A DNA stretch of 64,000 bases from Saccharospirillaceae bacterium (GCA_022448365.1 JAKVCS010000003.1:558001-622000), one strand, 5' to 3'; positions 34,463 to 46,204 are shown, counted from the first letter of the stretch. Notes: generated by a model not told the origin, from the sequence alone. A program made the numbers and translations.

Positions 34463-36376
34463 ATGTTGTCTGTTTTCCGGTTATTGCCACTACTGGCTCT
34501 ACCCGTGGTATTGAATGGTTGCCAGTTAGTCACCGAAAAAAACCAGCCATCCCCCCCAACAGTGGTGATCACCTCAGAACAGCAGCAACAAGCCAACCAC
34601 CAGGCTGAAACAATATTCTCCGCATACACGGAGTGGCGATTGGAAACCAGTCCGGTATTGGCAAGCTTTAGCGGTATTCGTGGCCAGTTCGACTGGGATG
34701 ATATTTCTGCAGAAGCCAGGGAACAGCAACTGGAAAGCCTCCAGGGTTTCCGCAGCCGTCTCAAAGCCATCAATGAGGCGGCATTAAGTCTTGGCAATCT
34801 CGGTAGCTACCACACATTGATGAACGAGCTGGAATACCAACTCCTGTTGGCGCCGCTGCAACAACTGCAAGACCCGCTTGCGACGAACAGCAACTGGCTG
34901 ATTCGGGTAGAAGCGACCCTATTGAAACACCACCCTATTAGCAATATTCAGGATGCCCACGATTATATTGCCCGTATCAACGCATTATCTTCGCTATTAA
35001 CACGTTGGCAGGAAGCGCTAACTGAACGATTCGAAAGTGGCTATGTTTCTCCGGCTTTTGCGTACCAACAAAGTATTGATCGTCTGAATATTTGGCTCAA
35101 CAACAGTGATGACAACATCGATAGCCACCGTTTCAATGAAAGCAATCTTTTCTGGCAAGACTTCCAGAAGAAACTGGCTGATCTGGCGCTTTATCCATCC
35201 AGTCGCCAACTGTTACTGAAAAAGATGAAACGAGCCCTGTCGCGCTCAGCTTTACCAGCGCTTAACCAGCTACTGGTCACGTTGCAGCAACAGCACAAGC
35301 AGGCCCCAAACCTGGTCTCCCTCGAACAACAATCCCAAGGCATGCGCTACTACCAACTCCAGTTGCAGCATTTTTCTCAAACAGAAATGGATGCGAATCA
35401 GCTATTCCAGTTCGCCTTGTCAGAGCTGAAGGGAATCCAACAGCAAGTTCTGGCGTTTGCACAACGAAACGGCTGGAGCAGCAGCCAGGAACAAGCCAAA
35501 TTCAATGAACTCAGAAGCTGGTTGCGTCAGCAACAACCGCCGTTTTCGCAACAAACCGAGAAGCAGTTGGTTACTCCGCAACTATTAGGCTTTCAACAAC
35601 AAACCCTGACTCAGCTGGCGCAACAGCTGCCATACGAATTCACCGATATTCCGCAAACACCACTGGCAGTGACTCAGGGAGTTAGCTTACCAGGGCGCTA
35701 TACCAGTGAAGATCAGAACTTTGCCTACATTCCGGCCCCAGACAGTGGCGCTGCTCAGTTTCGCTGGAATCCCGATGCCCTGGGGTCGTTTTCCCGCGCC
35801 CAGCTAGCACTGACTATGGCGAGCTACTCGGTTCCCGGATTACATATGCAACTGGCATTGGCTGCTGAAAATGAGCAACTGCCAGCCTTCCGCCGCTTGC
35901 CCTATCACAGTCGATTCAATAGCGGTTGGCAGCTCTACAGTCAGCAGCTAGCCCTGACGAATTATACGGACACGGCCTCGCAATTGATGTTCTGGCACAA
36001 TCAAATGACACAGCTGGTGCTTATGGTCATCGATAGTGGAATTCATGCTAAGGGCTGGCAGCGACTTAAGGCCTTGAAATTTGTCCAGAACAACCTGCTG
36101 AATGAGTTACCGCAGGCCCAGTCGATGGTTGATCAGGTGCTGTTAAACCCCGCAGAAAGCAGCGAAAAATATCTGAATTTTCAGGCCTTACGGCAGCTTC
36201 GCACTAACATTCAGAAAAAACTTCAACCAGTCGTATTATTCGACGAAGCCCGATACCACAGCCATTTGCTGCAACTGGGTGCATTGCCGCAAGAAGCATT
36301 AGCGCAACAAATGAATCGTTGGGCAGACGAGTTAATTCAGCAAGCAGCTCGTGATGCCATGCTGAATAATCAATAA
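34463..36376 (+). CDS. DUF885 family lipoprotein lacking the metal-binding site
   Basis: A 637-residue protein with a lipoprotein signal (lipobox LNGC, Cys20) and the helical DUF885 (PF05960) fold. Active members have HExxPGHH; here the same place reads SYSVPGLHMQ (454-463), so the first His, the Glu and the next His are Ser, Tyr and Leu. The later EGWALYxE region is SGWQLYSQQ, losing both Glu. The fold marks around these positions are otherwise kept. It is therefore probably a non-catalytic paralogue, perhaps a binding or scaffold lipoprotein of the envelope. It ends at a strong terminator. Confidence 0.8.
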   Translation: MLSVFRLLPLLALPVVLNGCQLVTEKNQPSPPTVVITSEQQQQANHQAETIFSAYTEWRLETSPVLASFSGIRGQFDWDDISAEAREQQLESLQGFRSRLKAINEAALSLGNLGSYHTLMNELEYQLLLAPLQQLQDPLATNSNWLIRVEATLLKHHPISNIQDAHDYIARINALSSLLTRWQEALTERFESGYVSPAFAYQQSIDRLNIWLNNSDDNIDSHRFNESNLFWQDFQKKLADLALYPSSRQLLLKKMKRALSRSALPALNQLLVTLQQQHKQAPNLVSLEQQSQGMRYYQLQLQHFSQTEMDANQLFQFALSELKGIQQQVLAFAQRNGWSSSQEQAKFNELRSWLRQQQPPFSQQTEKQLVTPQLLGFQQQTLTQLAQQLPYEFTDIPQTPLAVTQGVSLPGRYTSEDQNFAYIPAPDSGAAQFRWNPDALGSFSRAQLALTMASYSVPGLHMQLALAAENEQLPAFRRLPYHSRFNSGWQLYSQQLALTNYTDTASQLMFWHNQMTQLVLMVIDSGIHAKGWQRLKALKFVQNNLLNELPQAQSMVDQVLLNPAESSEKYLNFQALRQLRTNIQKKLQPVVLFDEARYHSHLLQLGALPQEALAQQMNRWADELIQQAARDAMLNNQ

Positions 36377-36388
36377 CTTCAGCCCCCA

Positions 36389-36420
36389 AAAAACGGCCAC
36401 CCAATTAGGTGGCCGTTTTT
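36389..36420. terminator. Bidirectional intrinsic terminator
   Basis: Arms 36389-36401 and 36408-36420 pair over 13 bp (core CGGCCACC / GGTGGCCG) with a 6-base loop and A/T ends. It serves the DUF885 gene on the plus strand and the convergent outer membrane gene. Confidence 0.92.
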
Positions 36421-36434
36421 ATATCCGCTCACAA

Positions 36435-37271
36435 TCAGAATTTAATACTCAAACCAAACTGGGTATATGCATCATCACCAGGGCGAGAAGTTTTCACCGA
36501 TCCGGTGTTGTCTGCGGCCTCAATCGTACGCAGCCGTGTCTGACCAATTTCTGCTGTCAGCCACAGCTGCTTACGCCAGCGAAACTCACCACCCATGCCG
36601 ATTCGCCAATTGCGGTAAGATACTTTAAAAGCGCCATCCTGATCAGTGATTTCCTCACGCCATACACCGCCTGCCGGGCGTATGTGCAAGAAGGATGTTA
36701 ACGAATTCCCCCACTGAGTTGTTATTTTAGTGCGAGGAAAACCAAGCAAAACACGGGTTTGCTTACTGCTCTGAAATGACGTTGCCAATGCAGGCCTGGG
36801 ATTCAGGTCACCAAAGGCGCGATCAATTACAACACCGAATTGCCAGAAGCCACCGCCACTGCGATAACGTCGACCATAGATCTCCAGGTTAGCGGCGAGA
36901 GAATCTGACTCAAGACTTTTCAGGTCTGTCATCACACCCGGCTCAATCTGGATCAAGAATTCATTATCGCGATCCCGACGCTGTCGGTAATGTACAGGAA
37001 CGGACAACCAGTAGTAGTCATTGCTGGCTATATCAGACCCTCCTACTTTAAAACTGGTCTGATCCAGGTGCAGATAGCTGGCTGCAGATTCCTGTCGATT
37101 GCGTTTGACCTCTAACGGCAAAGTAATACTCATCTGACTGCTGGAGAATTTGCTGCCAACCCCTGAGTCCGGGCTGCCGGGCCCTTCTGATGTCACCAAC
37201 AAGCCGTTCGCTGATACCTGGCCCACAAAAGCCGACAAGGCAGCCCCCAGTAATAGTCGCTTAAAGCGCAT
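36435..37271 (-). CDS. Predicted outer membrane beta-barrel protein
   Basis: A 278-residue protein with a signal peptide ending at VSA (about residue 21), alternating amphipathic strands throughout and a terminal Phe (FGLSIKF), as for barrels recognised by BamA. Several strands are rich in Arg and aromatic residues. No specific family is recognised. GAGTGAGA lies upstream of the ATG. Confidence 0.72.
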   Translation of the reverse strand: MRFKRLLLGAALSAFVGQVSANGLLVTSEGPGSPDSGVGSKFSSSQMSITLPLEVKRNRQESAASYLHLDQTSFKVGGSDIASNDYYWLSVPVHYRQRRDRDNEFLIQIEPGVMTDLKSLESDSLAANLEIYGRRYRSGGGFWQFGVVIDRAFGDLNPRPALATSFQSSKQTRVLLGFPRTKITTQWGNSLTSFLHIRPAGGVWREEITDQDGAFKVSYRNWRIGMGGEFRWRKQLWLTAEIGQTRLRTIEAADNTGSVKTSRPGDDAYTQFGLSIKF

Positions 37272-37323
37272 AAATTATCTCACTCATATCATGCTCTCTG
37301 AAGATGGACTGCAACCTCATTGG

Positions 37324-37995
37324 TTAAACAGAGTCATTACCTTGTTTTGGTTTGTCGTCGTAGAGCGCCTTATGCGCTTCTTCAACACTGGCATAACTTG
37401 CCAACGCGCCTGTTTTTGCTTCGTTACTGCGAACTTTATTTAATGTCACTAATACTTCCGAGACTTTTTCGAAGCCTTTAATAATATCGGCAGGCGCATC
37501 AGTTTCTTTCAACATTTCCGTATAATTTCCGACAAATACCAGCGCCTGCTGTTCCTGTTCGCGCCGACCAGCGGTGGCTGGAGCATTCATTTGTTCGATA
37601 ACTTCAAGCGCAGACAGGAGCGATTTTGCCCCTTCGGTATCACCATCAACCGACTCGTTAAGAATGAAATTATTGAGAAAATGAACCGATTCCGATACGG
37701 CAGAAACAGGGGTACTTCGAAAACCACTGAGTGACTGGAGTTGCTCACTATCGATCAAACCATCCTCGAATAATCGCTGGGTCAACGCCGGGATCTGGTC
37801 CGAACGAATGGTGGTAGAGAAAAATTCTGCCCGTATCAAATCCAACTTCTGGGCTTTATAGGAAATAGAAACCTGTTCAGTATTCCCCTGACTTCCCTGA
37901 GAATTGAGCCGATCGATCAAACGCCGCGCTGCCGGTTCAGACACCTGGCTACTAGTAGGCGAACTTTTACCTGATGAATTTGGATTGATATCCAT
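37324..37995 (-). CDS. Hypothetical soluble protein
   Basis: A 223-residue acidic protein with a Ser/Asn/Gln-rich first 45 residues and a helical remainder. It has no signal peptide, membrane helix or Cys. CAGGT lies close to the ATG. It precedes the outer membrane gene on the same strand with a 52-base gap. I do not recognise the family; the low-complexity start suggests a flexible or exported-by-another-route N-terminus, but that is a guess. Confidence 0.65.
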   Translation of the reverse strand: MDINPNSSGKSSPTSSQVSEPAARRLIDRLNSQGSQGNTEQVSISYKAQKLDLIRAEFFSTTIRSDQIPALTQRLFEDGLIDSEQLQSLSGFRSTPVSAVSESVHFLNNFILNESVDGDTEGAKSLLSALEVIEQMNAPATAGRREQEQQALVFVGNYTEMLKETDAPADIIKGFEKVSEVLVTLNKVRSNEAKTGALASYASVEEAHKALYDDKPKQGNDSV

Positions 37996-38142
37996 AAACC
38001 TGACCTGAAAACGAACTGTGAGGAGATCACAGCAATTCCCAAGCCAAGGCGAGTTTTGAGCGAATTTTCAGCCTGTTAAGTAGCAAAGCGGCCGATTTTA
38101 GCCGACATACGACAAAAACCTGCCGCCAGGTGTGCACTACAC

Positions 38143-39519
38143 CTAACTGCTGCCTTCCGTCTCCGACGGCGAACTGTTGCGATTATTTTTTGTAATACGC
38201 TGGCGCAAACTGTGTACTCCGAGATACACCGCCGCTAATACAATGGGCAGCGCGATACCTTTAAATAAATCAGAATTCATGGTCTCAATCCCGACCGCTT
38301 TGATGCCTTCAAAACCAATCCCAAGCAGTGCCAGAATATAGTAACCAATCGCCACGACTGATAATCCTTCAACGGTTTGCTGCAAACGCAATTGCAGCTG
38401 GCTGCGCCGATTCATGGATGCCAGTAATGTTTGGTTTTGTTCCTGAATCGATAACTCAACCCGAGTACGCAACATACTGGTAGTACGGTGAATACGTCGC
38501 GATAAATCTTCCAGCCGATCTCGAACGGAGTTACAGGTTTTTATGCCCGGCGTTAACCGGCGTTCGAGAAACTCACGCAGGCTTTGCACTCCATTAATGG
38601 GAGTTTCTTTTAATTGGTCTAAACGGTCACGCACCAGGTCGTGATAAGCCACCGCTGCTGCGAAACGAAAATTGGTGTCAGAACGTAAACGCTCAACCTC
38701 GGCAGCCAACATGGATAGCTCCTGCAGCAAAACCCGTTCATCCTTATCCGCATCAATATCAGAGATACTCTGATTCAGCGTCGCTAGACCTTCTTCAATA
38801 CGACTGAGTTCCGCACCCATCTGACGCGCAATTGGCAGTGCCATCAACGACATCATCCGGTAGGTTTCGAGTTCAAACAGACGTTGTACCAGGCGACCAG
38901 TCTGATACGGCGTCAGCCCCTCGTTACAGGTGACAATTCGTCCAAAACCGTCGTTGTGAAGTTTAAACGCCGTCCAGACCTGCGCTTTTTTATCAGCCAC
39001 TCCGGAACCTGAGGCGCGCTGCCCTTCAAACCATCGGTGCAGATCTTTACCTTCCGGTGCGGCATCCACCACCGCCATTTGAACTGCAACCACCAGTTCT
39101 CCGGGAATGCCCGCCAACCAGTCTTTGGGAATAAAATTCAGCGCCTCGGATGAAAATGGCTCAACATCCGGACAAATAAAAGTGAAATTAGCGAACTCCA
39201 GATGGCGCTCCCAACGCAGCTCAAAACCACCAAAGTCCTGATAAAAACAAGAGGAATCTGGTCCTGGTGCAGGCACACTGAAACGCTTACACAGATCCAC
39301 CACATGGTCATGCAGTGCCTGACGGTTATCGTTCAGCAGTACTGTAAAGTGAGCAACCTGACAGTTGCCTTGAATTATCGGAGACGGTCGGTTGTGCAAC
39401 TCTTCGTAAAGCGATGATCGCCATGGATGGACTTTTAACGTTACCGCTGCAGCCCCCAAATCCGGGGCCTGATTATCCACCGAGGATTCGATTTCTGGCT
39501 CCTGAATACTGTTATTCAT
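38143..39519 (-). CDS. DUF3422 family membrane-anchored protein
   Basis: A 458-residue protein matching DUF3422 (PF11902): an N-terminal soluble domain starting VHPWRSSLYEELHNRPSP, a long coiled-coil segment (about 215-375) and two C-terminal membrane helices (about 385-435). Function unknown. AAGGA lies upstream of the ATG. It begins 15 bases after the YihY gene on the same strand, so the two are likely an operon. Confidence 0.85.
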   Translation of the reverse strand: MNNSIQEPEIESSVDNQAPDLGAAAVTLKVHPWRSSLYEELHNRPSPIIQGNCQVAHFTVLLNDNRQALHDHVVDLCKRFSVPAPGPDSSCFYQDFGGFELRWERHLEFANFTFICPDVEPFSSEALNFIPKDWLAGIPGELVVAVQMAVVDAAPEGKDLHRWFEGQRASGSGVADKKAQVWTAFKLHNDGFGRIVTCNEGLTPYQTGRLVQRLFELETYRMMSLMALPIARQMGAELSRIEEGLATLNQSISDIDADKDERVLLQELSMLAAEVERLRSDTNFRFAAAVAYHDLVRDRLDQLKETPINGVQSLREFLERRLTPGIKTCNSVRDRLEDLSRRIHRTTSMLRTRVELSIQEQNQTLLASMNRRSQLQLRLQQTVEGLSVVAIGYYILALLGIGFEGIKAVGIETMNSDLFKGIALPIVLAAVYLGVHSLRQRITKNNRNSSPSETEGSS

Positions 39520-39534
39520 TCAGTACTATCCTTA

Positions 39535-40746
39535 TCAATTTCGTGGCATTTTAGCCACATTCCCTTTTGTTGGGCCAGCCAACAGACTGGCAACGGGCTG
39601 GTCCAGGCTCAACTTCATACTTTGCATCAATCCCTGACGCCAATCGTTCAGACTTTGATGACGCTCCTGCGGCTGGATAAGTTGACTGATCTTCAGATCA
39701 TTGACCAGATCACGAAGCATCAGCAACTCAGGGTCACGAATCCACAGCAACTCGTTCTCATGTGATACCTTCAACCATTGTTGCTGCTCGGCATAACACA
39801 CAAATCTCTCTATGTGTTCGAGGTCGTCCTCACAAAGGACTCGTTCAAGCGCTTGCTGATCCAGCGGTTTATTACCGTTTTGCGCAGCCAGTAACTCGCT
39901 GATGATACGCAATCGTAACCCTAGCGGCTCACTGTGACCGCTGTGTTGCTGACGATGGCTCAGTGCAAAGCTCACTTCTGCGCCGAGAATCAGCAACATC
40001 CAGCCCAGATACATCCACAAAAGAAACAGTGGTACCGCAGCAAAAGCTCCGTAAATCAGCTGATAAGAGGGAAACATACCCATAATGCGACCAAACAAAA
40101 ATTTGGCCGCTTCAAATACCGTTGCCACCAGAATGGAGGCCAACAACGCATGTTTCCACGGTACTTTGCAGTTCGGCACCAGCATGTACAGTGACGTCAG
40201 CGCAAGTACGCCGAGTGCCCAGGGGATCAGTCGCGCCGCGCCCGGCACCAGTAAAGCGGTATCACCAAATAGTCTGACAGACGCCAACACCGAGCTGGCT
40301 GCAAACGCAGCACCAAATAATAAAGGCCCAAGGCTTAATACCGCCCAATAACGAAGGAATGTTTGCATTCCGGAACGTGGATTACTGACGTTCCATATGC
40401 GGTTAAATTGCATTTCAATAGTACGCAACAACATAAAGGCCGTTGCAAATAAGAAAGGCACGCCAAGCCAGGTGAGCTGCCGCGCCTGCTGGCTGAATTG
40501 CGTCAGGTAACCAGAAATAACGCTGCTGCCTTCCGGCATCACATACGTCAGTAATTGTTGGTTCGCCTGCTCGCCCCAACTCTGCAAGGCAGGCAGGGCA
40601 CTGAGAATCGAATAGCTAACAGTAATCACTGGCACCAAAGCGAACAGCGTAGTGTAAGTCAGGGCTGCAGCATCCCGACGTCGCTCCTCTCGCTCGAAAC
40701 GTTTCAGGCTGGACCACAGTAGATGAAACAAGCTGTTGTTCGCCAT
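39535..40746 (-). CDS. YihY/BrkB family inner-membrane protein
   Basis: A 403-residue protein with about six membrane helices in the first 280 residues and a C-terminal cytosolic winged-helix-like domain. Family marks: DAAALTYTTLFALVPVITV at the first helix, RIWNVSNPRSG, and PLFLLWMYLGWMLLILGAE. ATG 40746 follows GGGGAA and begins the family match; the frame is open upstream to 40872 without a site. Once called RNase BN by error; role unclear. Confidence 0.87.
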   Translation of the reverse strand: MANNSLFHLLWSSLKRFEREERRRDAAALTYTTLFALVPVITVSYSILSALPALQSWGEQANQQLLTYVMPEGSSVISGYLTQFSQQARQLTWLGVPFLFATAFMLLRTIEMQFNRIWNVSNPRSGMQTFLRYWAVLSLGPLLFGAAFAASSVLASVRLFGDTALLVPGAARLIPWALGVLALTSLYMLVPNCKVPWKHALLASILVATVFEAAKFLFGRIMGMFPSYQLIYGAFAAVPLFLLWMYLGWMLLILGAEVSFALSHRQQHSGHSEPLGLRLRIISELLAAQNGNKPLDQQALERVLCEDDLEHIERFVCYAEQQQWLKVSHENELLWIRDPELLMLRDLVNDLKISQLIQPQERHQSLNDWRQGLMQSMKLSLDQPVASLLAGPTKGNVAKMPRN

Positions 40747-40861
40747 AATTTCCCCAAAAACTATCACCAGAAAAGCATTTCCCTGATAAGACAAAACCGA
40801 GTGGTTGAGCACTCGAGATGATACAATGCGCACTGTTTCATCAGCCACAGGACGCCTTAGC

Positions 40862-42215
<1,354 letters not shown>

Positions 42216-42239
42216 TATATTAATAATTAGGAATAAACC

Positions 42240-42686
42240 GTGAAATTATCTGTATACCTATCGGGCGAAATCCACACTGACTGGCGCGATGATATCGCCC
42301 GAGGAATCGAAGAAGCAGCACTGCAAGTGACTTTAACTGGTCCAAACACGAATCATTCCGCTTCCGACGACTGCGGAGATGAGATTCTTGGTAAAGAAGA
42401 AAATAACTTTTGGAAAGATCACAAAGCTGCAAAAGTAAACGCCTTGCGCACCCGCAAATTAATTGCCGATGCCGACATCGTCGTGGTTCGCTTCGGTGAT
42501 AAATACAAACAGTGGAACGCTGCGTTTGATGCTGGCTACGCAGCGGCACTGGGAAAATCGTTGATCGTACAACATGATTCTGCGCTGACGCATCCATTGA
42601 AGGAGGTTGATGCTGCAGCGTTAGCGGTATGTGAAACACCACAACAGGTGGTAGAGATTCTCAAATACATCAATAAAAACGGATAA
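42240..42686 (+). CDS. YtoQ family protein
   Basis: A 148-residue soluble protein starting LSVYLSGEIHTDWRDDI, which I recognise as the YtoQ family (nucleoside 2-deoxyribosyltransferase-like fold). VVVRFGDKYKQWNAAFDAGYA is the family core. Start GTG 42240 with TAGGAAT upstream. It follows DUF2069 after 24 bases and may be in the same transcript. Biological role unknown. Confidence 0.85.
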   Translation: MKLSVYLSGEIHTDWRDDIARGIEEAALQVTLTGPNTNHSASDDCGDEILGKEENNFWKDHKAAKVNALRTRKLIADADIVVVRFGDKYKQWNAAFDAGYAAALGKSLIVQHDSALTHPLKEVDAAALAVCETPQQVVEILKYINKNG

Positions 42687-42691
42687 AGAAC

Positions 42692-42735
42692 CGCGGCCAC
42701 TGCAGTCTTTCTGGTGTCAAACTGCAGTGACCGCG
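42692..42735. terminator. Long hairpin between ytoQ and the zinc-ribbon gene
   Basis: CGCGG-c-CACTGCAGT (42692-42706) pairs with ACTGCAGTG-a-CCGCG (42721-42735): 14 pairs with one mismatch and a 14-base loop. No T-run on either side, so termination would be imperfect; it may serve both convergent genes. Confidence 0.5.
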
Positions 42736-42743
42736 AGTACAGC

Positions 42744-42974
42744 TTATTCGTCGTCCCAGTCGCCATCCGTTGACTCGTCAGCGATTTCGGTAACCACCGG
42801 CTCATCGCACTTAATACACTTCCCTTCGATATAGATCACACCATCCAACTCATATTCCTGCGGCTCTTTCATACCAAGATCGGCAGCCATACAGCTGTTA
42901 CACCAGGTCTGGGTCAAAAAGTCATTTCGATCCTCTTCAGTGCGGGCAAAAAAATCGCGTTCTTCGCGGGACAT
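42744..42974 (-). CDS. Small zinc-binding-type protein
   Basis: A 76-residue acidic protein with CNSC and CIKC pairs 28 residues apart, as a zinc ribbon, and an acidic tail. ATG 42974 has GAGAG about 9 bases upstream; ATG 42980 is too close to it. The opening MSREERDFFARTEEDRNDF looks conserved in type, but I cannot name the family. Confidence 0.7.
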   Translation of the reverse strand: MSREERDFFARTEEDRNDFLTQTWCNSCMAADLGMKEPQEYELDGVIYIEGKCIKCDEPVVTEIADESTDGDWDDE

Positions 42975-43107
42975 AGTCATCTTCTCTCAATTGAAACGGG
43001 TTGTATGTTACAAAACTTGCTTAGATTCAGCATGCAAACTACCAAAACTATTCTAATCTGTAGTAGTGAGGATGAAAACCAGAAAACCGTTAGCCGACAG
43101 AGCAAAT

Positions 43108-45420
43108 ATGAAAGTTAAACATCAGGTTATTGCAACCGTAACAGTCACAGCCGTACTTGCCGTTATTCTGAGCGTACTGATCAGTAGCAATATTGCGATG
43201 GAAAATGCTCAAAAAAGTGCACAGCAACAAGTTGAACAGAGCCTTATTAGTCGCCGGGATCTTAACAAAAGAAGTATTGAGCGTTATCTCAGCACTATAG
43301 AATCACAAATTATCACACTGAGCAAAAACCCAATGATTGAGCAATCAGCTCAATTGATGAGCGATGCTTTCTTCAACTTTGACGAACAGCTATCGTCGCA
43401 ACAGAACAACTCGCTTCAGTCTTTCTACAATCAACAGTTTGAGTCCAACTTCCAACGAGTTAACCAGGGGAAAAGTGCAAACCCGCAGCAAATTCTCAAT
43501 CAGCTCAGTGACATAAGCCGCTCTTTACAAACTGAATATATTGCGCAGAACCGCAATCCACTGGGTGAGAAAAACCAGCTCATTTCGGTAGCCAACAATA
43601 CGGAATATGATGAGTTACATAAAGCGCTACACCCGTATCTGAACGAGTTTTTACAGCGCTTTGGATACTACGATATATTCCTCATTGAACCAGAGAAAGG
43701 TCACATTATTTATTCCGTCTTTAAGGAAATCGATTACGCAACTTCGCTGATAACGGGACCATTTGCCAATTCAGGACTGGCCGAGGCTTATCGGAAGGGG
43801 CTTACAGCGGGGAATGGAAATGCAAAATTTATTGACTTTAAACCTTACCTCCCCTCCTACGGGGCACCCGCCTCCTTTATGTCTACCCCCATTTACACCG
43901 ACAACGTACTAATCGGGGTATTGGTATTTCAAATGCCGGTTGATGAAATCAACGCCATTATGACAAACAATAATCAATGGAAAGACGTTGGTTTTGGAGA
44001 GTCGGGAGAGAGCTATCTGATTGGTCAGGACGGTACATTGCGAAGCCAAAGCCGCTTCCTGATTGAAGATAAAGCGGGTTATATTCAGGCGCTCAGCAAC
44101 GCTGGGCTTCCTTCCACACTGGTTACAGAAATAGATGTGCGTGGCTCTGCGATCGGCTTGCAACCCGTTACTACAGAAAGCGCCAATGCTGCACTCTCGG
44201 GTCAAACCGGTGTCGTGCACATTAAAGGCACCCGACAGGTAGAAGTATTGTCAGCCTACACTTCCATCAATTTTCTTGGTACGCGCTGGGCATTAATCAG
44301 CGAAGTTGAAGAAGCGGAAGCGTATGCCAGCGTAATAGCCATGACGGATAAGTTGGTAAGTAGCTCTATTTTGGTTGCGCTTATAATCACAGCATCAGTA
44401 GTAGCGATTGGTTTTTGGGTTGGTGCACGCGTCACAGCACCGATCGACGTATTTATTGGAAAAATCAAAACCATCGCCGATGAGCGCCAGCTTGACGCCA
44501 GCTTCCGGGATCATGGTAATGATGAATTTGCTCAACTCGGTAAAGCGTTGAATCAACTGTTTAGCCAACTGGCAGGGTTTTTCCGCAATATGAAAGATAC
44601 CGCCGATACCCTGAGCCGCAATTCTAACTTAATGAAAGAAACAACAGGGCGCACCGTTGATCAGGTTCATAAACAGAACGAGGAAGTAAATTCTGCCGCC
44701 ACAGCCACAACCGAAGTCAGTGCATCGGTAGCAGAGGTCGCAAACCATGCCGAGTTGGCTTCCGACAGCATGAAAAATACACGTAACCGGGTAAAAGACA
44801 GTCAGGATATGTCGCGCCTGGCGCGTCAGACTATCCACCTGCTCAGTAAAAATATGAACGGCGCAATCCAGGATCTGGAAAAGCTGGAACAAGAAAGTCA
44901 AAGTATCGGAGCAGTTTTAGATGTAATTCAGACCATTGCAGAACAGACTAATCTACTGGCTCTTAATGCCGCTATTGAAGCCGCACGAGCCGGTGAACAG
45001 GGCCGAGGGTTCGCAGTAGTTGCCGACGAAGTACGCACACTCGCCAGTAGAACCGCACAGAGCACCGATGAAATCCGCGATAAGATTCAGTCTCTGCAGT
45101 CTCAAGTAAGCGCTGTTCAACATTCGGTCCAGGCATCCCAGGCAGAAACGAAAAACAGCATGGAGAAGGTAGAAAATACTGCAAACCAAATGGATGAAGT
45201 TTCACATCTGATCGATCAGGTTGAAGGGATGAGTACGCAAATTGCAACGGCCGCAGAGGAACAAAGTGCAGTGACTTCTGAAATCGATAAAAATGTCATT
45301 CACGTAAAAGATCTATCAGATGGAATCCTCGAAGCAGCATCGGAAATTCAGGAAGCCAGTAACGAACTGGATCAGATGGCTGGTGACATCAACGATAAAA
45401 TCAGTGAGTTTCGCTTCTAA
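43108..45420 (+). CDS. Methyl-accepting chemotaxis protein
   Basis: Transmembrane chemoreceptor of 770 residues: first helix at about 5-28, a large periplasmic sensor (about 30-410, Cache-like), second helix at about 415-437, HAMP, then the signalling domain with hairpin tip [20 protein letters not shown] (about 612-631), which contacts CheA/CheW. There is no C-terminal CheR-docking pentapeptide. The frame opens upstream at GTG 43066 and ATG 43072; ATG 43108 begins the normal [11 protein letters not shown] signal anchor, but no start has a good ribosome site. Ligand unknown. Confidence 0.9.
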   Translation: MKVKHQVIATVTVTAVLAVILSVLISSNIAMENAQKSAQQQVEQSLISRRDLNKRSIERYLSTIESQIITLSKNPMIEQSAQLMSDAFFNFDEQLSSQQNNSLQSFYNQQFESNFQRVNQGKSANPQQILNQLSDISRSLQTEYIAQNRNPLGEKNQLISVANNTEYDELHKALHPYLNEFLQRFGYYDIFLIEPEKGHIIYSVFKEIDYATSLITGPFANSGLAEAYRKGLTAGNGNAKFIDFKPYLPSYGAPASFMSTPIYTDNVLIGVLVFQMPVDEINAIMTNNNQWKDVGFGESGESYLIGQDGTLRSQSRFLIEDKAGYIQALSNAGLPSTLVTEIDVRGSAIGLQPVTTESANAALSGQTGVVHIKGTRQVEVLSAYTSINFLGTRWALISEVEEAEAYASVIAMTDKLVSSSILVALIITASVVAIGFWVGARVTAPIDVFIGKIKTIADERQLDASFRDHGNDEFAQLGKALNQLFSQLAGFFRNMKDTADTLSRNSNLMKETTGRTVDQVHKQNEEVNSAATATTEVSASVAEVANHAELASDSMKNTRNRVKDSQDMSRLARQTIHLLSKNMNGAIQDLEKLEQESQSIGAVLDVIQTIAEQTNLLALNAAIEAARAGEQGRGFAVVADEVRTLASRTAQSTDEIRDKIQSLQSQVSAVQHSVQASQAETKNSMEKVENTANQMDEVSHLIDQVEGMSTQIATAAEEQSAVTSEIDKNVIHVKDLSDGILEAASEIQEASNELDQMAGDINDKISEFRF

Positions 45421-45456
45421 TGTTGATGAGAGGGAGGGGCGTCTAATGCCCCTTCT

Positions 45457-45942
45457 CTATTCAAAGTTGGAGAAAATCTTAATAAATTTTTCATTTATTT
45501 GCTGCTGAGAATGCTCTTCGCCATCTATTCGAGCTGAACCACTGGTCAACCAAACTGAACGCTGTTTCTCTGCGTCATTAATATTGATAACCATTTTAGC
45601 GATGGTTTCGGATTCAATATCATGTTGCGTTCGGGTACCCAGACCTTGCGGATAAAAATGCAGGTTTAATGAGTTGATATTCCGAATACCTACACCATAT
45701 TCGATCAATAACTCACCACCCTGCTCAACGTGACGCAAGCCCTTTTTCTCCAGTGCATTTTTAATCGCTTTGCCAACTTTCGCCATTGCCGGCATATTCA
45801 GTCCCCGGGCATTCTGAATCGCCTTCATAGAAAATGTCTGGTAATCGGCAGCGTGACTATCTGGTGCCTGGCGATACTGCAAAACCTGCGTTGTAGAACA
45901 AGCACTGAGCATTCCCAGTATCATCAGTAAGAGTATTTTCAT
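45457..45942 (-). CDS. DUF4136-like lipoprotein
   Basis: A 161-residue protein with lipobox LSAC (Cys15), followed by Ser-Thr. The mature part begins YRQAPDSHAADYQTFSM and resembles DUF4136, a family of envelope lipoproteins of unknown function. AGGAA lies 8 bases before ATG 45942. It is convergent with the chemoreceptor gene; an imperfect hairpin (about 45428-45456) lies between. Confidence 0.78.
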   Translation of the reverse strand: MKILLLMILGMLSACSTTQVLQYRQAPDSHAADYQTFSMKAIQNARGLNMPAMAKVGKAIKNALEKKGLRHVEQGGELLIEYGVGIRNINSLNLHFYPQGLGTRTQHDIESETIAKMVININDAEKQRSVWLTSGSARIDGEEHSQQQINEKFIKIFSNFE

Positions 45943-46045
45943 GTAGATACATTCCTGTTTCGAGTCAGTCATCACAGCAAACACTGAACAATTTCTGCCT
46001 CATCGTTTGAAGTTTCGACTCATTAGTTGTAAATCCGTGGCAGGG

Positions 46046-46204
46046 CTATTTTTTCCCGCCGAATAAACCAAACCAAAATAACCCTTCGAATACCAGACCC
46101 GCGACGAGAAATAACACCCCGCCCTGCGGTATACCAAAGGCATAACACGCAATTGCCGCAAAAAGGCAGACAAGGACGAATACAAAACGTTTTATAAAGC
46201 CCAT
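46046..46204 (-). CDS. Small two-helix membrane protein, 52 residues
   Basis: The minus-strand frame from ATG 46204 to TAG 46046 encodes 52 residues: a basic start (MGFIKRF), a first hydrophobic helix (about 7-24), a short IPQGG turn, a second helix (about 29-48) and a GGKK end. GGAG lies 9 bases upstream of the ATG. The positive-inside pattern puts both ends in the cytosol. Family not recognised. Confidence 0.7.
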   Translation of the reverse strand: MGFIKRFVFVLVCLFAAIACYAFGIPQGGVLFLVAGLVFEGLFWFGLFGGKK

